Shown: positions 47,773 through 58,963, numbered from the stretch's first letter. The stretch: 64,000 nt of DNA from Castor canadensis (GCF_047511655.1 NC_133390.1:161360583-161424582); one strand, 5' to 3'. The notes: a model not told the origin generated them from the sequence alone. A program made the numbers and translations.

Positions 47773-49734
47773 GTTTTCACTCTTTATGGCATCCTTTAAA
47801 TCATGAAAATTGTAAATCTTTTTGGCTCTTTCCTTCATTGCTGTGCTTTTGGTGTTGTATTAGGTGTTCTACTTCTTGACCTGGGTGCTGGCCCTGTGGC
47901 AGGCTCAGCTTGTGGAAACTCACTGAGGTGTTAGGATTTGTGGCTTCTTCTGCATGTATAAGACTGAAATAAGCAGTTTCATTATGGGGCTGGTAACAAT
48001 GGCGGCGTCCTACCCCAGCCCTCTGAGGGACAAATGGGTAAACACTGCACAGTGCTCAGCACCAAGTCCGTTCTGCCCTGCGTACCATCAATACATGAGG
48101 GTGGTCACTGTGACCATTGTTGATCTGGTTCTGTCCTGATTGGGCACTGCTCTTGGCCACATGGTCACTTCCCCCTCATCAGGGTTGCCAGCAGCCTCAG
48201 TGAGAAAAGATGTGACATTGTCAGGCTTCAAGTCTGCATCAAGGAGGCCCTGGAAAAGGCATGGCTCCATGAAACAGGAAAGAGGAAAGAGCAAATGAAG
48301 GGTCACAACTGGAGAGAGACAAATTCCTTGTGCTGTGAGGGTTTGTGTACCTGCAAGAGCTGGGAGTGGGGCAGCCTGTATGAGTTGAGCAGGGCTGGCC
48401 AGGTCTGGGAAGAATGAAGGGGCAGTTGGTGGAGAGTTGTTTCCAGGCAAGAGGGGCCTGGTGGTGCCAGGTGTGCGGCTTGGGAGGGCTGATGCTCAGC
48501 CTGGGCCTGGGCCTGGCCGGGCAAGGCCAACTGCAGCTCACTCTGAAGGAGAATCAGAGCCCAGGCCTCCTGCCCCTTAACCCCCAGTGCCTCTGGCCCC
48601 TGCTAGAGTCCCCAGTCATCCCTGCTCCCCTTCTCACTATGGTCCCCACCAAGGAAGGCCTCTCTGCCCTCTCCCCTCACTGGGCCACTGCCTCTCTCAG
48701 GCCTCCCCACTTCCACCCTGACCCCAAAATTCCCTCTCTGGGTGCCTGGAGCTGCTTCCTAGAGCAGCAAGGGAGTGGGTCCCAAGTGTAAATTCCAGCC
48801 CTTCCTCAGCTTGCCTGGGCAGGCCAAGATTTTGAGGGGCCCCAGGCTTGTACACTGGGGGATGAATCCTCATTAAAGTCCCAAATATTCAGGAAAGGCA
48901 CAAATCCCAAGGGTGCCGCTTGATGATCATTCCCACACCAAACTCACCTGTTCACCAGCATCCAACTCAAGGCTCAGACCACTGTCCACCCCCCATAAGC
49001 TCCTGGTTCCTGGTACCCCTTCCCAGTTGTTACCACCCAGTAAAAGGAGCCGTTGTCCTGACTTCTAACCTCAGAGGTTAGTGGTCCTGGTCTCGAGCTT
49101 CCCGTGAATAAAATCACTGGGTGTGGACCCTAAGCCCAGCATCTTTTGGTCACTTCTGTGTGATGGATCTTTTTTTACTTCTTAATTTTATTCATTCTGG
49201 TTAGGAAGCTGTGTTATCACATTGTAGGCTTAATTTTAATTTTGAGGGCTCAGATTTATGAAAAAAAATACAAAGTAAAATGATGAATATATAATTGAGT
49301 ACAAAAGTAAATATTTAATAAGACTGTGAAAAGAAGTCACAACAACTCACCAGAGATTTAAGCTTCATATTTTCTTCCGAAGTTGTTTTCCAGAAATGCT
49401 TTATTTCAAATGCTTCCTGAGACCCTAGCTCCCTCCCTACCTGGGACACTCCATAACTCCCTATGACTGCCAATACTGGGTCTATGTGAGTGACTCTTCC
49501 AGAAGCTTAAGTGTTCTTGGCTTATTAAGAAATGGAACTAACTTGTCTGATCCTGGCTCGCTGACCCAAGCCTAGCTCATAGACCCCTCTCTCTTCCCCA
49601 CGCCCTCCTGCTAATTCCTTCTCAGGCACCATAACTCCACAGTGGCTTCCGAGAGGCCTTCCTGTCCTCCTAAATCCATGTCGTGTGATAAATGACCACA
49701 GAGTAATAACTATGAGCCAAGCTTGCCTGGTTGG

Positions 49735-49895
49735 CATCTGGGCTCCACTGCTTTGTAGCTGTGTGACCATGGACTTCCATTAACCTCCTGCCCTCAGTTT
49801 CCTCCATAGTACAGTGGGGATAGAAATCTAGTTCTGCCTCATGGGCTATTGTGTGGACCCAGGAGCACTTATAACAGTGCTTGGTTCTTAGGGTT
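49735..49895 (+). repeat. MIR-type ancient SINE
   Basis: 'tttgtagctgtgtgaccatg', 'ctgccctcagtttcctccat' and 'tataacagtgcttggttct' follow the MIR consensus in order over most of its length. Confidence 0.75.
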
Positions 49896-50674
49896 GCAGT
49901 GATGCTTAGCCCAAGTCCTTTCTTTCTGGCTCAACTCAATTCACTCTGGGGTGACAGGCTCTGTAGGACAGACCTGCCATGTGACCCCTGTGTCCCTAGG
50001 GCCTAGTGTAGCACCCAGCCCATTTTAGGGGCAAAGAGAGATGTTGAAGGAATGAATCTCCTCCAAATCTCTGATCTGTCCAGGTGTCTCCAGGCCATGG
50101 CCTCCTCTTGGCTGGAGTCAGCAGCCACCTGGTCTCACCCCACTGCAGGAGCCAGTTAAACAAATGAGCTTCAGCCTCGGCCTCAACTGTCCACCTTTCT
50201 CTAACTTACAGCTATTGCTCCTGCTGGCCTTGGCATCCACAGGACTGAGGTGTGGTTTACAAGGCCTGTTCCTTTCCATAATCAGAGGCCTGGGTTGGGT
50301 AACAGGGCAGCATCTGTGTGAGAGGCCTGGACAAGGCAAGTGAGTTCCTCCAAGTCACACGGCAAGAGAGTGGTGGGAGATGGGGACTCACCCAGGATTG
50401 CCGGGGTGGGGCCGCCTCGCCTTGGTCCCAGAGCCTCTTCCCTCCCTTCCACAGGCTGTCCATGTGGTGGGTGCTTATTTCTACTCCACACGAGTAGGAA
50501 GAGGACAGGCTGGCTTCAATTACTCTGGGACCATGGGCAGGCCCTGGCCCCCTGTGCCTCAGTTGCCCCACTTGGGCTGACCTGGCTGGCATTTCTGCTT
50601 GATCTGTCCATCTGGCTGCCTGTCAGTCACTCCAGGATGACTTTAGAAGAGCCAAGGTGGAGTTGGGACACTGC

Positions 50675-50760
50675 AGCCCATGCTGGCTCAGAACTCACAA
50701 ACCTCCTGCCTCAGCCTCCCAAACTGCTGGCGTTACAGATGTGCACCACCATGCTTGGTG
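50675..50760 (-). mobile_element. B1-like SINE fragment (antisense)
   Basis: 'cctcctgcctcagcctccca' and 'gatgtgcaccaccatgcttg' are the antisense 5' half of a B1 element; the tail half is missing. Confidence 0.75.
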
Positions 50761-51084
50761 CTGGCTTCTTTCTTGATCCACAGCAGCAACTGAGGGTAAT
50801 GTTTGGGGAAGGAGCTCTTTGGCCATTTGTAAAGCATGCAGATGAAACGTGACCTTCAGGTAGCCATCCCAGAGGTAGTACAGAGCTCCATGAACCATTT
50901 GGGGTTTATAAGCTTCATGGGGTGGGCAAAGAGCAGACATGATAAGGATGGCCGCATGCCCAAATCAATGGCACTCACTCAACAGCAGGGACAACCAAGG
51001 CCCAGAGAAGGAAAGTAATTTAGCTGACATAACTCAGCACATCCAGGTGGACCTCCTGAGTCAGAGTCCTGGCTTTCTCTCTCT

Positions 51085-51695
51085 TTGTTAATTATGTTTT
51101 AAAGTGTTTTTGATATATGACTCATGTACTTGGCCATTTGCCCTTTTAAATTGGGCAGTATGATGGCTTCCAGTAGAGTGGTATATCCAGCACGATTTAG
51201 AACGTTTTCATTATCCCCTAAGGAAACTTCATCCCCCTTATTTGTTACCCTCATCTCCCCCAAACTTCCATTGTTCAAGGCCCACGCAGCCACCCATGTA
51301 CTTCCTGCCTCCATAGATTTGCCTGTCTTGGACACTTCATGTAAATGAAGTCACATATTGCATGGCCTTTTGTTTCTGGCTTCTTTTGCTTAGCATAATG
51401 TTTTTGGGTTTCATCCAAAAACATTTCATCGGGACTCTATTCCTTTTTGTTGCTGAGTAATATTCCATTATATGGATATACCATTTTTATTTCTCCATTG
51501 GTTAGTTGATGGACATTTAGGTTGCTTCCATTTTTGTCTACTATGAATGATGCTTCTGTGAACAGTCACAAACAACTTTTTGTGTGGACATATATTCTCA
51601 TTTCTCTTGGATGTACACCTAGAAGCAGAATTGCTAGACCATAGGGAAATTCTATATTTATGGTTCCAGCCTTCTAAGACTGACTTTCTCAGACC
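51085..51695 (-). mobile_element. Old L1 3' end, antisense
   Basis: Antisense L1 3' landmarks: 'agcataatgtttttgggttt', 'gagtaatattccattatatg', 'ggttagttgatggacattta', 'agcagaattgctagaccata'. Truncated before ORF2. Confidence 0.85.
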
Positions 51696-52194
51696 TTGGG
51701 GGGTACTGATGGGGAAGGAGGGAGTGAGAGACAGCCTGTTTCAGTTTCCAGGGTCTGAGGCACAAGCCCACCCTTCCCCTCTCTTCATTTGTCGGATTCC
51801 AGGCTCTGCTGTGCCATAGGCTTTCTGGGGACCTGAGTGAGCATTTTACACCTCTGAGTCAGCTTCCCAGGGGAAACAGGGTGGTGACTTCTAACCCCGG
51901 GGCTTAGTGCTGCTGTCCATGGCTGTCACATGGATAGACTTAGGAAGAGGCAGTCTTTGGTGCCCACCTCTTTGCTACAACATTCGGTCCCACGTTCTCC
52001 AGGTTGGATGTACCAGCTTGTTTTCACTACTTCTGCTTTGGATGGGATATTTCTTTTCCTTCTTGAAACAGAACATAGGGCGTCCTGTACTTTTGGGCCC
52101 GTGTGTCTGCCCAAGTTTCTCAGGAAGGAGGCAGGCAACCTACAAGGACGTTCTGACCTGCCTCAGTGTTACCAAGGAAAAACCTAAATAAACT

Positions 52195-52735
52195 GATGTT
52201 TTGCTGTGGGTGAGGCCTCTGATGGAAGCCATGGAACAGGCTAAAACTATTCAAAACTGTTCTCAGAGAGTTATCTCCTGTCCTGGGGGAAAGTGTTATC
52301 TTCCTGTCTCCCGAGGGAAAAGTGGCTTTTTACTATGTTGCCTTGTTCTCCGTGAAGAGATGCCTTTTGTAAGCTAACCATACCTGGAGAAAGAACTAAC
52401 AAAACATGAGTCATAAGACTAGGTAACATTTCTTTAGAGTTCCAGAACCCAGATGCCCAGTGACCTGCAGACCACAGCATCCGTGCATCAGAAAAGCAGA
52501 CACCCAGAGATGTATGAGATGGGCACCTCCCTGGTGGGACCATCTGGCTGCCCCCACCCCGCCCCTATGGCAGCCTTGTGCTGCAGGATGGTCTGCTGGT
52601 GACACCTCCATCATCCTCGCTTCACTGGCTTCCTAAATAAATCTTTTTCCTCCCCAGCCACTTGGCGTAAGTCACTGGCTTTTTTTGGGTGGCGAGCAGT
52701 GAATGTGGGTTGGCAGTTACACCAGCCCCAGGGTA
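52195..52735 (+). mobile_element. Possible fossil solo LTR, class not fixed
   Basis: A ~540-nt block without SINE or L1 features carries AATAAA at about 52637 followed by a T-rich and then GT-rich end, as in the R-U5 part of an endogenous retrovirus LTR. It starts near a TGTTTTGC-type edge and ends near CAGTTACA. No internal viral sequence is seen. Age unknown. It could also be unrelated single-copy DNA. Confidence 0.3.
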
Positions 52736-54150
52736 CACGTGCTTCTAGGGGGCCCTGGCTCAGTCCCATCCTCGGGTCTCTCTCTTGGGTCCCATCCATG
52801 CTCTGTTATCCATGTGTTGCTGGGGCTGGAGGTGCAGGGGGAGCTGCCAGCCCCCTCAGTACACAGGAGCAGCTGGAGAGGGGAGCAGCCTGTAGAGGTG
52901 GAGTTGGACCCAGTTGAACCCTTCACACCATGAGAGCTGCCAGGGCTGGCATGAATGGGAATGGGAGAGGGTGGGGAGAGGGTCGGGAGGACCCGGGGCT
53001 TCTCTGGGCCAGACGTGCTCTGGGGAGGGCAGGCTGACTGGATCAAATCCCAGCTCTGCAACCTACCAGCTATGTGATTTGGGGCAAATTGCTTAGCCTA
53101 ACTGTCCCTATGTTCCTTATCTCCAAATCCCAGAGAAAGGCTTGAGAGGAGGCCATACTAGTGTATCTAGAACTTTCTGCTTTGCCCAGGCAAGAATCCC
53201 CAAATGAGCTGCTTATGTGTCTGTTCCACAGGCACATAAACTCTTGGGGTTCTGGGCAGGCAGTGGCTAGGTTTTGAACTACAAGGAGCAAGCCCTGAAA
53301 TAAAGGAGTTTATGTTTCACATCCACACAAGGCTTGGGGGCTGGGGCAGTAGAGAGGCCTCCCTGTGTCCTTCTTCCTAGGGGCAGCAGCGGGCCTGGGA
53401 GCCTTAGTTCCCTCAGTGGCCCCCTGCTGGGGTGTGCCCTACACTTGCCCTCTGAGTGCTCCAAAACAGAGGCAGGCCCACACACGGTGTGCCCAGCCCA
53501 TGCTGCCAAGAACTGCAAAGGCTTTCTAGGACATGCTGTAGGGATCCTGAGGTCAAAGCACTTGACTGCAGTCCCGGAAGGCTTCACAGAGGAGGCCTTC
53601 CTGCAGCAGGGTTTTTGAAGGCTGGGTAAGAGTTCTCTAGGTGGAGAAGATGGTAGGGAGGTTTCAGCAGAGGCAATGGCAGTAGGGGCTGGCTACTCCG
53701 CCCTGGTTTTGACTGGCCAGTTCTGGTTTCCAGGAGGCTGACGGGTGGAAAATGACATTTCCCAGGGTCCCTTGCCTGCTGGTTTCTTGAGGACAGGGAG
53801 GCCACAGCCAGCTTCTGCAGTCTGTAGGGTTTCCTTGCAGCCATGCTGTTTCCAGAGCTGCAGTGGTGGGGCCTCCAGCAGCGAGGTGGCAAGTGTCGCC
53901 ATGAACTCCGCAGCTGCTTCCAGATCTCTGGGTCTCAGTGTCTCCAACAGCGCTTTCTCCCTCTGGGTGCCCTTGGAGCCCATGTCTCTTAAGAGCTAAA
54001 AAAAAAAAAAAGTAGGGTTCCTGCTTTCCAGTTGGTCACCGTCTCCTTCAGCACGAGGGCCTCGCGGGTGGGATGCTTCTCCACCACCTCGTCTACCTAC
54101 CTCAGTTTCCCTCAGGGGTGGGGATGAGCTAACTCACCAATCACTCCAGA
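52736..54150. other. Intergenic DNA, GC-rich, mostly unassigned
   Basis: It contains a MIR at 53030-53125 ('ccagctatgtgatttggggc'). The remaining overlapping frames on both strands show no known domain. Confidence 0.45.
53030..53125 (+). repeat. MIR-type ancient SINE
   Basis: 'ggatcaaatcccagctctgc', 'accagctatgtgatttgggg' and 'ccttatctcc' follow the MIR core. Confidence 0.75.
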
Positions 54151-54647
54151 CCTGCGCCATCCCACACGGCGACACCAGCCACCGAGATGGCTGTCACACA
54201 CGGCATCACGTACGCAGTGTTTCAAAAACTCAGGTGAAAATAAGACAGCAGAATACCTCACTGATGATTTCTGTACTGATTACAAGTTGAGACAACATTG
54301 TATTGGGACATATTGGGTTAAATAGAACGTTATTAAAACTTATTGCTTTTTATTCTCTTTAATATGGCTACTAGAAAATTTATTTTAATTTTTTCGTGGC
54401 CTTGTGCGTGCTAGCTCTCTCCCACTGAGCTATACCCAGGTCCTTTTGTCTTGAAGAGACAGCACTCACTATGTTGCCCACGCTTGTTCAAACTCCTGGG
54501 CTCAAGCGATCCTCCTGCCTTGGCTCCCTGAGTAGCTGGGACCAAAACCAGGCACCTTCATGCCCAGTTTTTAGAAAAATTTAAATGACTGTATATGGCT
54601 TGCCTTTGTGGATCAGTGTCCAATGTAGTTCTACTGGACACTGGGCT
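54151..54647. mobile_element. hAT-Charlie-like MITE carrying a nested SINE
   Basis: The left end 'ctgcgccatcccacacgg' and the right end 'ttctactggacactg' are consistent with the inverted ends of a common mammalian hAT-Charlie-type element. Internal 'tattgggacatattgggtta' and 'atatggctactagaaaattt' also fit. Without the SINE at 54400-54575 it would be about 320 nt, close to the length expected. No transposase. Confidence 0.55.
54400..54575 (-). mobile_element. Composite B1 + ID-like SINE (antisense), nested in hAT MITE
   Basis: 'ctctctcccactgagctata' (ID part), then 'ctcaagcgatcctcctgcct' and 'gagtagctgggaccaaaacc' (B1 part), both antisense. Confidence 0.75.
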
Positions 54648-54889
54648 CGAAACACACTGTGTCACAAATTCAGCATTAATGTCTATTTAAGAGACATCTG
54701 CTCACTGCTTTTGAGGGCTTCAGATGGGGTGGGAAGGGAGCAGAGAGACCAGCATGGAACCAAAACTCAATGTGATAAGAGTTGGTCTGTTTCACAGGGC
54801 ACTTGGGGCCTGAGGGAAAAAAATCCAGGAAGGCTTCAAAGAAGAGGTGACTTTGGTATTAAGCAGAGTAGGAGTTTGTCTAATAGGTA

Positions 54890-55475
54890 AGGATGAGGAA
54901 GAAGCAATGTATACATATATATGTATATGAAAGAATATGATTTTTTAGCAGGTCTCTTTGAGAGGATTATAGGGAGGCAGGAGAGGAAAAGAGAGTGACA
55001 GAGAGTGAATTATACTGAAAGACATTGCATCTGTGTATGAAGATAGCATAACGAAAGGCACTGAAAGCTGTTAAATCATGGGGAGCAGGGTGACAGAGAA
55101 AGAGGGATTAATCTGATTTAAGTACAGTATATACATGTGCAAAATACCAAGGTAAAACCCTCTTGAACAATCAATACTCACTTTAAAAAATGAAGAGCAG
55201 GAAGGTAAAACAGGTTCTGGTTGGGGGTGGGTACCAGTGGGATGGGGGAGGGTAAGTGGAGAGGGTGAAGGAGAGCAAATATGGTGGATGCACTTTGTGT
55301 AAGTATGAAAACAGGACAACAAGATCTATTGAAATTGTTCTGAGAAGGGGGGAGGGGGAGGAGGGAGAATGATGGAAGGGGAGAATCTAATTAAGATAGA
55401 TTGTAAGCACGTATGTAAATGTCACAATGAATCCCTCCTGTACAACTAAAAATAAAAATATCCATTAAAAAAATA
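54890..55475 (+). mobile_element. L1 3' end, sense, 5'-truncated
   Basis: A purine/G-rich 3'UTR with 'gtaaatgtcacaatgaatcc' and the A-rich end 'aaaataaaaatatccatt'. It is the sense counterpart of the antisense tail at 4633-4912. It ends about 240 nt beyond the predicted 3' end of TGM2. No coding sequence. Confidence 0.75.
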
Positions 55476-55714
55476 GCAAAGGAAGTAGACAAGCACCCTA
55501 GGTGTTTAGGAGATCCAGGAAGTTCCCTGTGGTCCAAACACGCTTGCTTGGTTGGAGGGGCTGCAGGTAGAGCTCTGCGTACCAGGAAAGTTTAAGCCAG
55601 GGGAGGGCAGAGGCTCAGGAGAGGCTCTTAGGTAGGAAATGTGGGTACAGGTGTGAGCGAGCCCACCCACTTTCCCCCCCTTAAAACCTCACAAAGGACA
55701 GACGTGTGCGAATG

Positions 55715-57261
55715 TGAAAAGTAAATTCTTTAATTTCAGTGCTTGCTCCTCGTGGTTCAAAAGCACATAGCCTGCCTGCCTGCTGGAGCCCGCAGGCTTT
55801 GACACAGTGCGGACAGCTGGAGCTGCTGCTATAGGACAGATGTGCTGGCTCATTTGGTGATTCTTCTTTGTGCAAAGCAGAAACTTCTAAAGGTGTCAGC
55901 GTGACCTGGGACTTTGGGGCCCCTAGAGGCTGTAATCTCCAGCCTTTGGGAGGCCCCGTCATGCAGAGAGAGTGGAGTGAACTTGAACTTAGCTGACCAC
56001 TCCCAAGCTTGCTCAGGGGCAAGGGCTGTGTCCAGGATGCTGGTCTGTGAGGAGGGGCAGGTGGAGATCCTGACCTTGCTGTCAGCGGACAGCACAGGCA
56101 GCTAAGGCTCTTGTGATGACCAGGCACTGCGGTAGGCAGCTCGTGGGTAGGACAGGGCCACCGAGGGCTCTTCTCCCTAGAACTGGATCTGGAGGGAGGA
56201 AGCTGGGTGTAGTTGGGAAGCAGGACAGGGCTGGGGACAGGGCAGTGGTCACAGTCTCACTGTCAGAGACATCCAGGCCTGCAGCGGAAGCTGTGTGGCG
56301 CAGGGAGTGGACCCATGCTTGTTTTCAAGGCTGGGCCGTGTAGGGAATCAGAAATGCAGGGCTGAGGGGCCCAGGAGATGATGCTTTAATTGCTCTGCTG
56401 ATTTGCGAGGAAATTGAGGTTCCGAATGCAGAAGATGGACTTGGGGCTTGAACCCAGGGCTTTAGCCACCAGCTCCCTACCCCCTCCTCTTTGCCCCAGT
56501 TGGGCCCTTTCAGATCAGTCCTGAAATGGCCTGTCTGACATTCTCAGGTCAGAGCTTGTGTCACAGAGCCCTGGAGTCTGTGACATTTCTGTGATGCCCA
56601 TGCCCCATGAGAGCAGAGCGGCTGCCTCCCCATTCAGGGTTCAGCCTCCTCATGGAGGAGGTAGCACCTGCTCTGTGGCCTCCCGGGTCCTGTGACCCCA
56701 TGAGGCACACAGCAGGTGCCTCACAGTGAGGAGGTGGGGGGAGGTTGTTGGGCCAGGGCTGCTGGGATCTGGAAGGGGCTTGAACTGGGCCTGTTCCCCA
56801 TCACCTCCTGCTCCAGCTCTCCCGAGGGCCCCTGGAACCTGGGCGCAGTCAAGGAAGAGGCACAGGACACACTGGGGCAGAGTTCATTGATCTAGCCAGT
56901 GGACACGCCATCCTTTTTGCCCACTCCCAGGGGCGCTGGAGTAGACAGGACAGTGTGGTGGGTCCTCAATGCTTCCCAAAGGCACCTGGGCTAGGTAAGG
57001 AGGTGTGGGACCCCTCTCTCCCAGCTCCAGTCGGCCAAGGTCAGGATTCCCACTGTGTTGGCACAGAACATTCCTCACAGCTAAGGCAGACAGGTAGAGA
57101 ACTAGGCTCAGAGTGGCAAGATGGGCCAGAAATACATTCCATTCCAAAGAGCCCCCAGGCAGCCCACCCGCCCCAGGGGGCAGCTTTTGCTCATTATCAT
57201 AGGATAACTAGGTCAGTTGAGGGCTCTCAGCAGGCTGAGGTGGGCTGGGTAAAGGGGTCCC
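55715..57261 (-). other. TGM2: TGM2 3'UTR
   Basis: From the stop codon at 57262-57264 (minus strand) down to the ATTAAA signal at 55729-55734, about 1.55 kb. It contains no SINE or L1 that I can see, only a weak MIR-like stretch near 56370-56475. The 3' end is inferred from the signal and its GT-rich downstream region. Confidence 0.7.
55729..55734 (-). terminator. TGM2: TGM2 poly(A) signal ATTAAA (minus strand)
   Basis: The plus strand reads TTTAAT. On the minus strand, ATTAAA is followed by 'cacacgtctgtcctttgtga', a GT/T-rich downstream element. It is the common variant hexamer. Confidence 0.6.
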
Positions 57262-57412
57262 TTAGGCGGGGCCGATGATGACATTCCGATAGCCCTTCAC
57301 AGATTTCAGCTTGTCGCACTCGAAGTTCACCACCAGCTTGTGTAGACCCACATCAACGGGCATCAGGTCCACCCTCGCCTTGACTTCTTCCCCTGCCTCC
57401 ACGGGGTCTGAA
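57262..57412 (-). CDS. TGM2: TGM2 exon 13 (last coding exon)
   Basis: TGM2 is the calcium-dependent protein-glutamine gamma-glutamyltransferase; it forms isopeptide crosslinks and also works as a GTP-binding protein. This exon encodes the last 49 residues after a split codon and the stop TAA at 57262-57264, ending [12 protein letters not shown], the recognisable TGM2 C-terminus. It forms the end of beta-barrel 2, which includes the segment reported to contact phospholipase C delta ([16 protein letters not shown] here). The acceptor is 'ctctctctgcag' on the minus strand. The first base completes a Val codon begun in exon 12. NFECDKL and SVKGY follow the mouse/rat type as I recall rather than human NFESDKL and AVKGF. 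Confidence 0.96.
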
Positions 57413-58285
57413 CTGCAGAGAGAGGAGGGGGTGCTAGGCCTGGTCTCCTCAGAGGGCTCAGGCCAGCACATGAGGTGTGATGTGTGGGGACTTAGCACAC
57501 CGCCTCCATGAACGTGTAGCTAATGCCAACCGTAACAGATGGGCCCCACTCACGGCCCTCGGCGGGGCCTGGACGATCTGCCCTCTTAGAGTGTAGTGTA
57601 TGTATGTGCACACGTATGCTTGTGTGCATGCAAGTGTGTGAGTGCATGTGTGCACGTTATCCCTGTGTGCATGTGTGCTGTGTGCATCTGTGTATGTACA
57701 CGTGTGCACGTGTACCAGTGTGCACCTGTGTGTGCCTGTGTACGTGTGTGCGTTTCTGTAGATATGTACCTGTGTATGTGTGCGTGTGTGAATGTGTCCG
57801 TGTGTATGCGTGTGTGCTGGGAAGTGGGCGGTGTGCTCAGGGGAAACTGGGTGTGCTCAGGAGGCCACGTGAGTGACAATGCACTGATGTGCAAATCACA
57901 TACATCATGATTTGTGCCTTTCTGTAAGTTACATTGCAGTAACAAGTCATTAGGAAGAGTGTGCAGATGCATATCCATGAGGACACACCCACACTGTGCG
58001 TGTTCAAGCATGCAGGCTGACACTCTGAGTGTGGACATCTGGGTTACATCTGGGACTGTGTCTAAGGTGGCACTTAGGGACCAAATGTGGCAGTGTTTCA
58101 GTGTGTGCAAACTTGGGCACCGACTGGCCGTGGCCAGTTGTGAGCATTGAGGGGTGTGAGGTGGGAGCTCTGCCTGGGCATGTGGAGACGAGGGGAGGTT
58201 AGGGCTGGCTGGCACCCGAGGGTGGCCCCTGCCCTTATGACACCTGTCCCTTCCTCAGGCTAAGGGCGGGGCCAACAGTACTTAC
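57413..58285 (-). other. TGM2: TGM2 intron 12 with TG-rich block
   Basis: 873 nt between exons 12 and 13, with a GTAAGT donor at 58280-58285 (minus strand) and the CTGCAG acceptor. Its middle is a TG-rich irregular repeat (see separate entry). No SINE is seen. Confidence 0.9.
57590..57820. repeat. Irregular TG/TGTGCA-rich repeat in TGM2 intron 12
   Basis: About 230 nt of alternating purine-pyrimidine sequence built from TGTG, TGCA and TACG/CACG units ('gtgtgcatgtgtgctgtgtg' type). This could adopt Z-DNA. It opens long frames on both strands (His/Thr-rich on minus, Cys/Val-rich on plus) that are artefacts of the repeat. Confidence 0.92.
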
Positions 58286-58422
58286 ACCTCCACGGACTGC
58301 TGCTTCTTTGTCAGGCCAGCCCCCTCCACAGTGAAGACACAGCCCAGAAGGGGCACAGGGAGTGGGTTACGCAGGGACACCTCAGCCACCAGCCTGCGGT
58401 TCTGCTTGGGCTCTCCCAGGAC
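58286..58422 (-). CDS. TGM2: TGM2 exon 12
   Basis: 137 nt, phase 0 at its start and two bases of a split Val codon at its end. It encodes [20 protein letters not shown], then [20 protein letters not shown] and QQSVE, the first part of beta-barrel 2 (about human residues 593-637). The acceptor reads 'cttcccacag' and the donor GTAAGT on the minus strand. The Cys equivalent to human Cys620 (LGCVF) is kept. VLGEPKQNR matches the rodent form. Confidence 0.95.
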
Positions 58423-58534
58423 CTGTGGGAAGGTGTGGGCAGATGTCAGGGGCAGGTGGGGTCCAGGCTGGGCGCCCCTGTGTTCATCATCCGGGCTGAG
58501 TAAAGCCCAGTCCAGCCCTTCACCACCCACCCTG

Positions 58535-58640
58535 CCCTGTGACTATGCCTCAGTTTCCTCATCTGGAAAACCCAGGTGGGGATACCTGCCCAGGTCTCTT
58601 TCAGGGAGCTACATTAAGACTCCATGTGACCCTGAGGACA
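58535..58640 (+). repeat. MIR-type ancient SINE
   Basis: 'gactatgcctcagtttcctc' and 'atctggaaaacccaggtggg' match the MIR core. Confidence 0.6.
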
Positions 58641-58963
58641 GAAGTACAAAGTGTCTCCCTTGTTCTGGGGTGTACGGTGAAAAGATCGCAGATGTTGGCT
58701 CACTCTCCATCGCTGTGGGATCCTGGGGAAGTTATGAGCGTCTCTGAGCCTCTATTTGTTCATGGGAGAGAACGAGTGGCTGAGGATTCCACGAGGATTA
58801 ATGTGCCAAGACACAGAGCTCCGGAGTCCGCACTCACTCTCGCTGCCTCTCCCTCTGCTGACCGCCATTTATTCTCATTTATTCTCAACGACTGCATTTG
58901 GGGTTTGGGCTGCAGCTGCTCCAGGCGGATTGTTGTGACGGCGGTAAGCACGAGCAGCTGGGT

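Larger units (their letters stand above)
46800..47865 (-). mobile_element. Old L1 (L1M-type) 3' part, antisense
   Basis: It starts with a 3'UTR-like stretch ('gatacacttcacacaccacg'). Further on, the minus strand keeps a readable piece of the ORF2 C-terminus (47051-47239, TDEWINKIWFILTGMESNKV type). It continues through 'agtcttttatatattctaga'. It is interrupted by a tRNA-half-like insertion at 47423 and an ID-like SINE at 47679. Confidence 0.82.
47866..51084. other. Intergenic DNA, mostly unassigned
   Basis: GC-richer than the L1-dense region before it. I see a MIR at 49735-49895 and a B1 fragment at 50675-50760. AATAAA at 49107 follows a palindromic segment but has no clear transcript. The 170-codon open frame at 50340-50852 crosses the B1 fragment and is not conserved-looking; I treat it as chance. 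Confidence 0.45.

Noticed and set aside
48414-48791. 125-codon plus-strand open frame with a leucine/glycine-rich stretch
   Set aside because: The hydrophobic run is short and irregular, there is no signal-peptide layout at the start, and the frame overlaps others on the opposite strand.
50340-50852. 170-codon plus-strand open frame
   Set aside because: It runs through a B1 fragment, overlaps other frames on both strands and has no recognisable domain or start context.
57586-58215. 209-codon minus-strand open frame, Cys/His/Thr-rich
   Set aside because: It is produced by the TG/CA repeat in TGM2 intron 12. Composition, overlap with a plus-strand frame and lack of any domain show it is not a gene.
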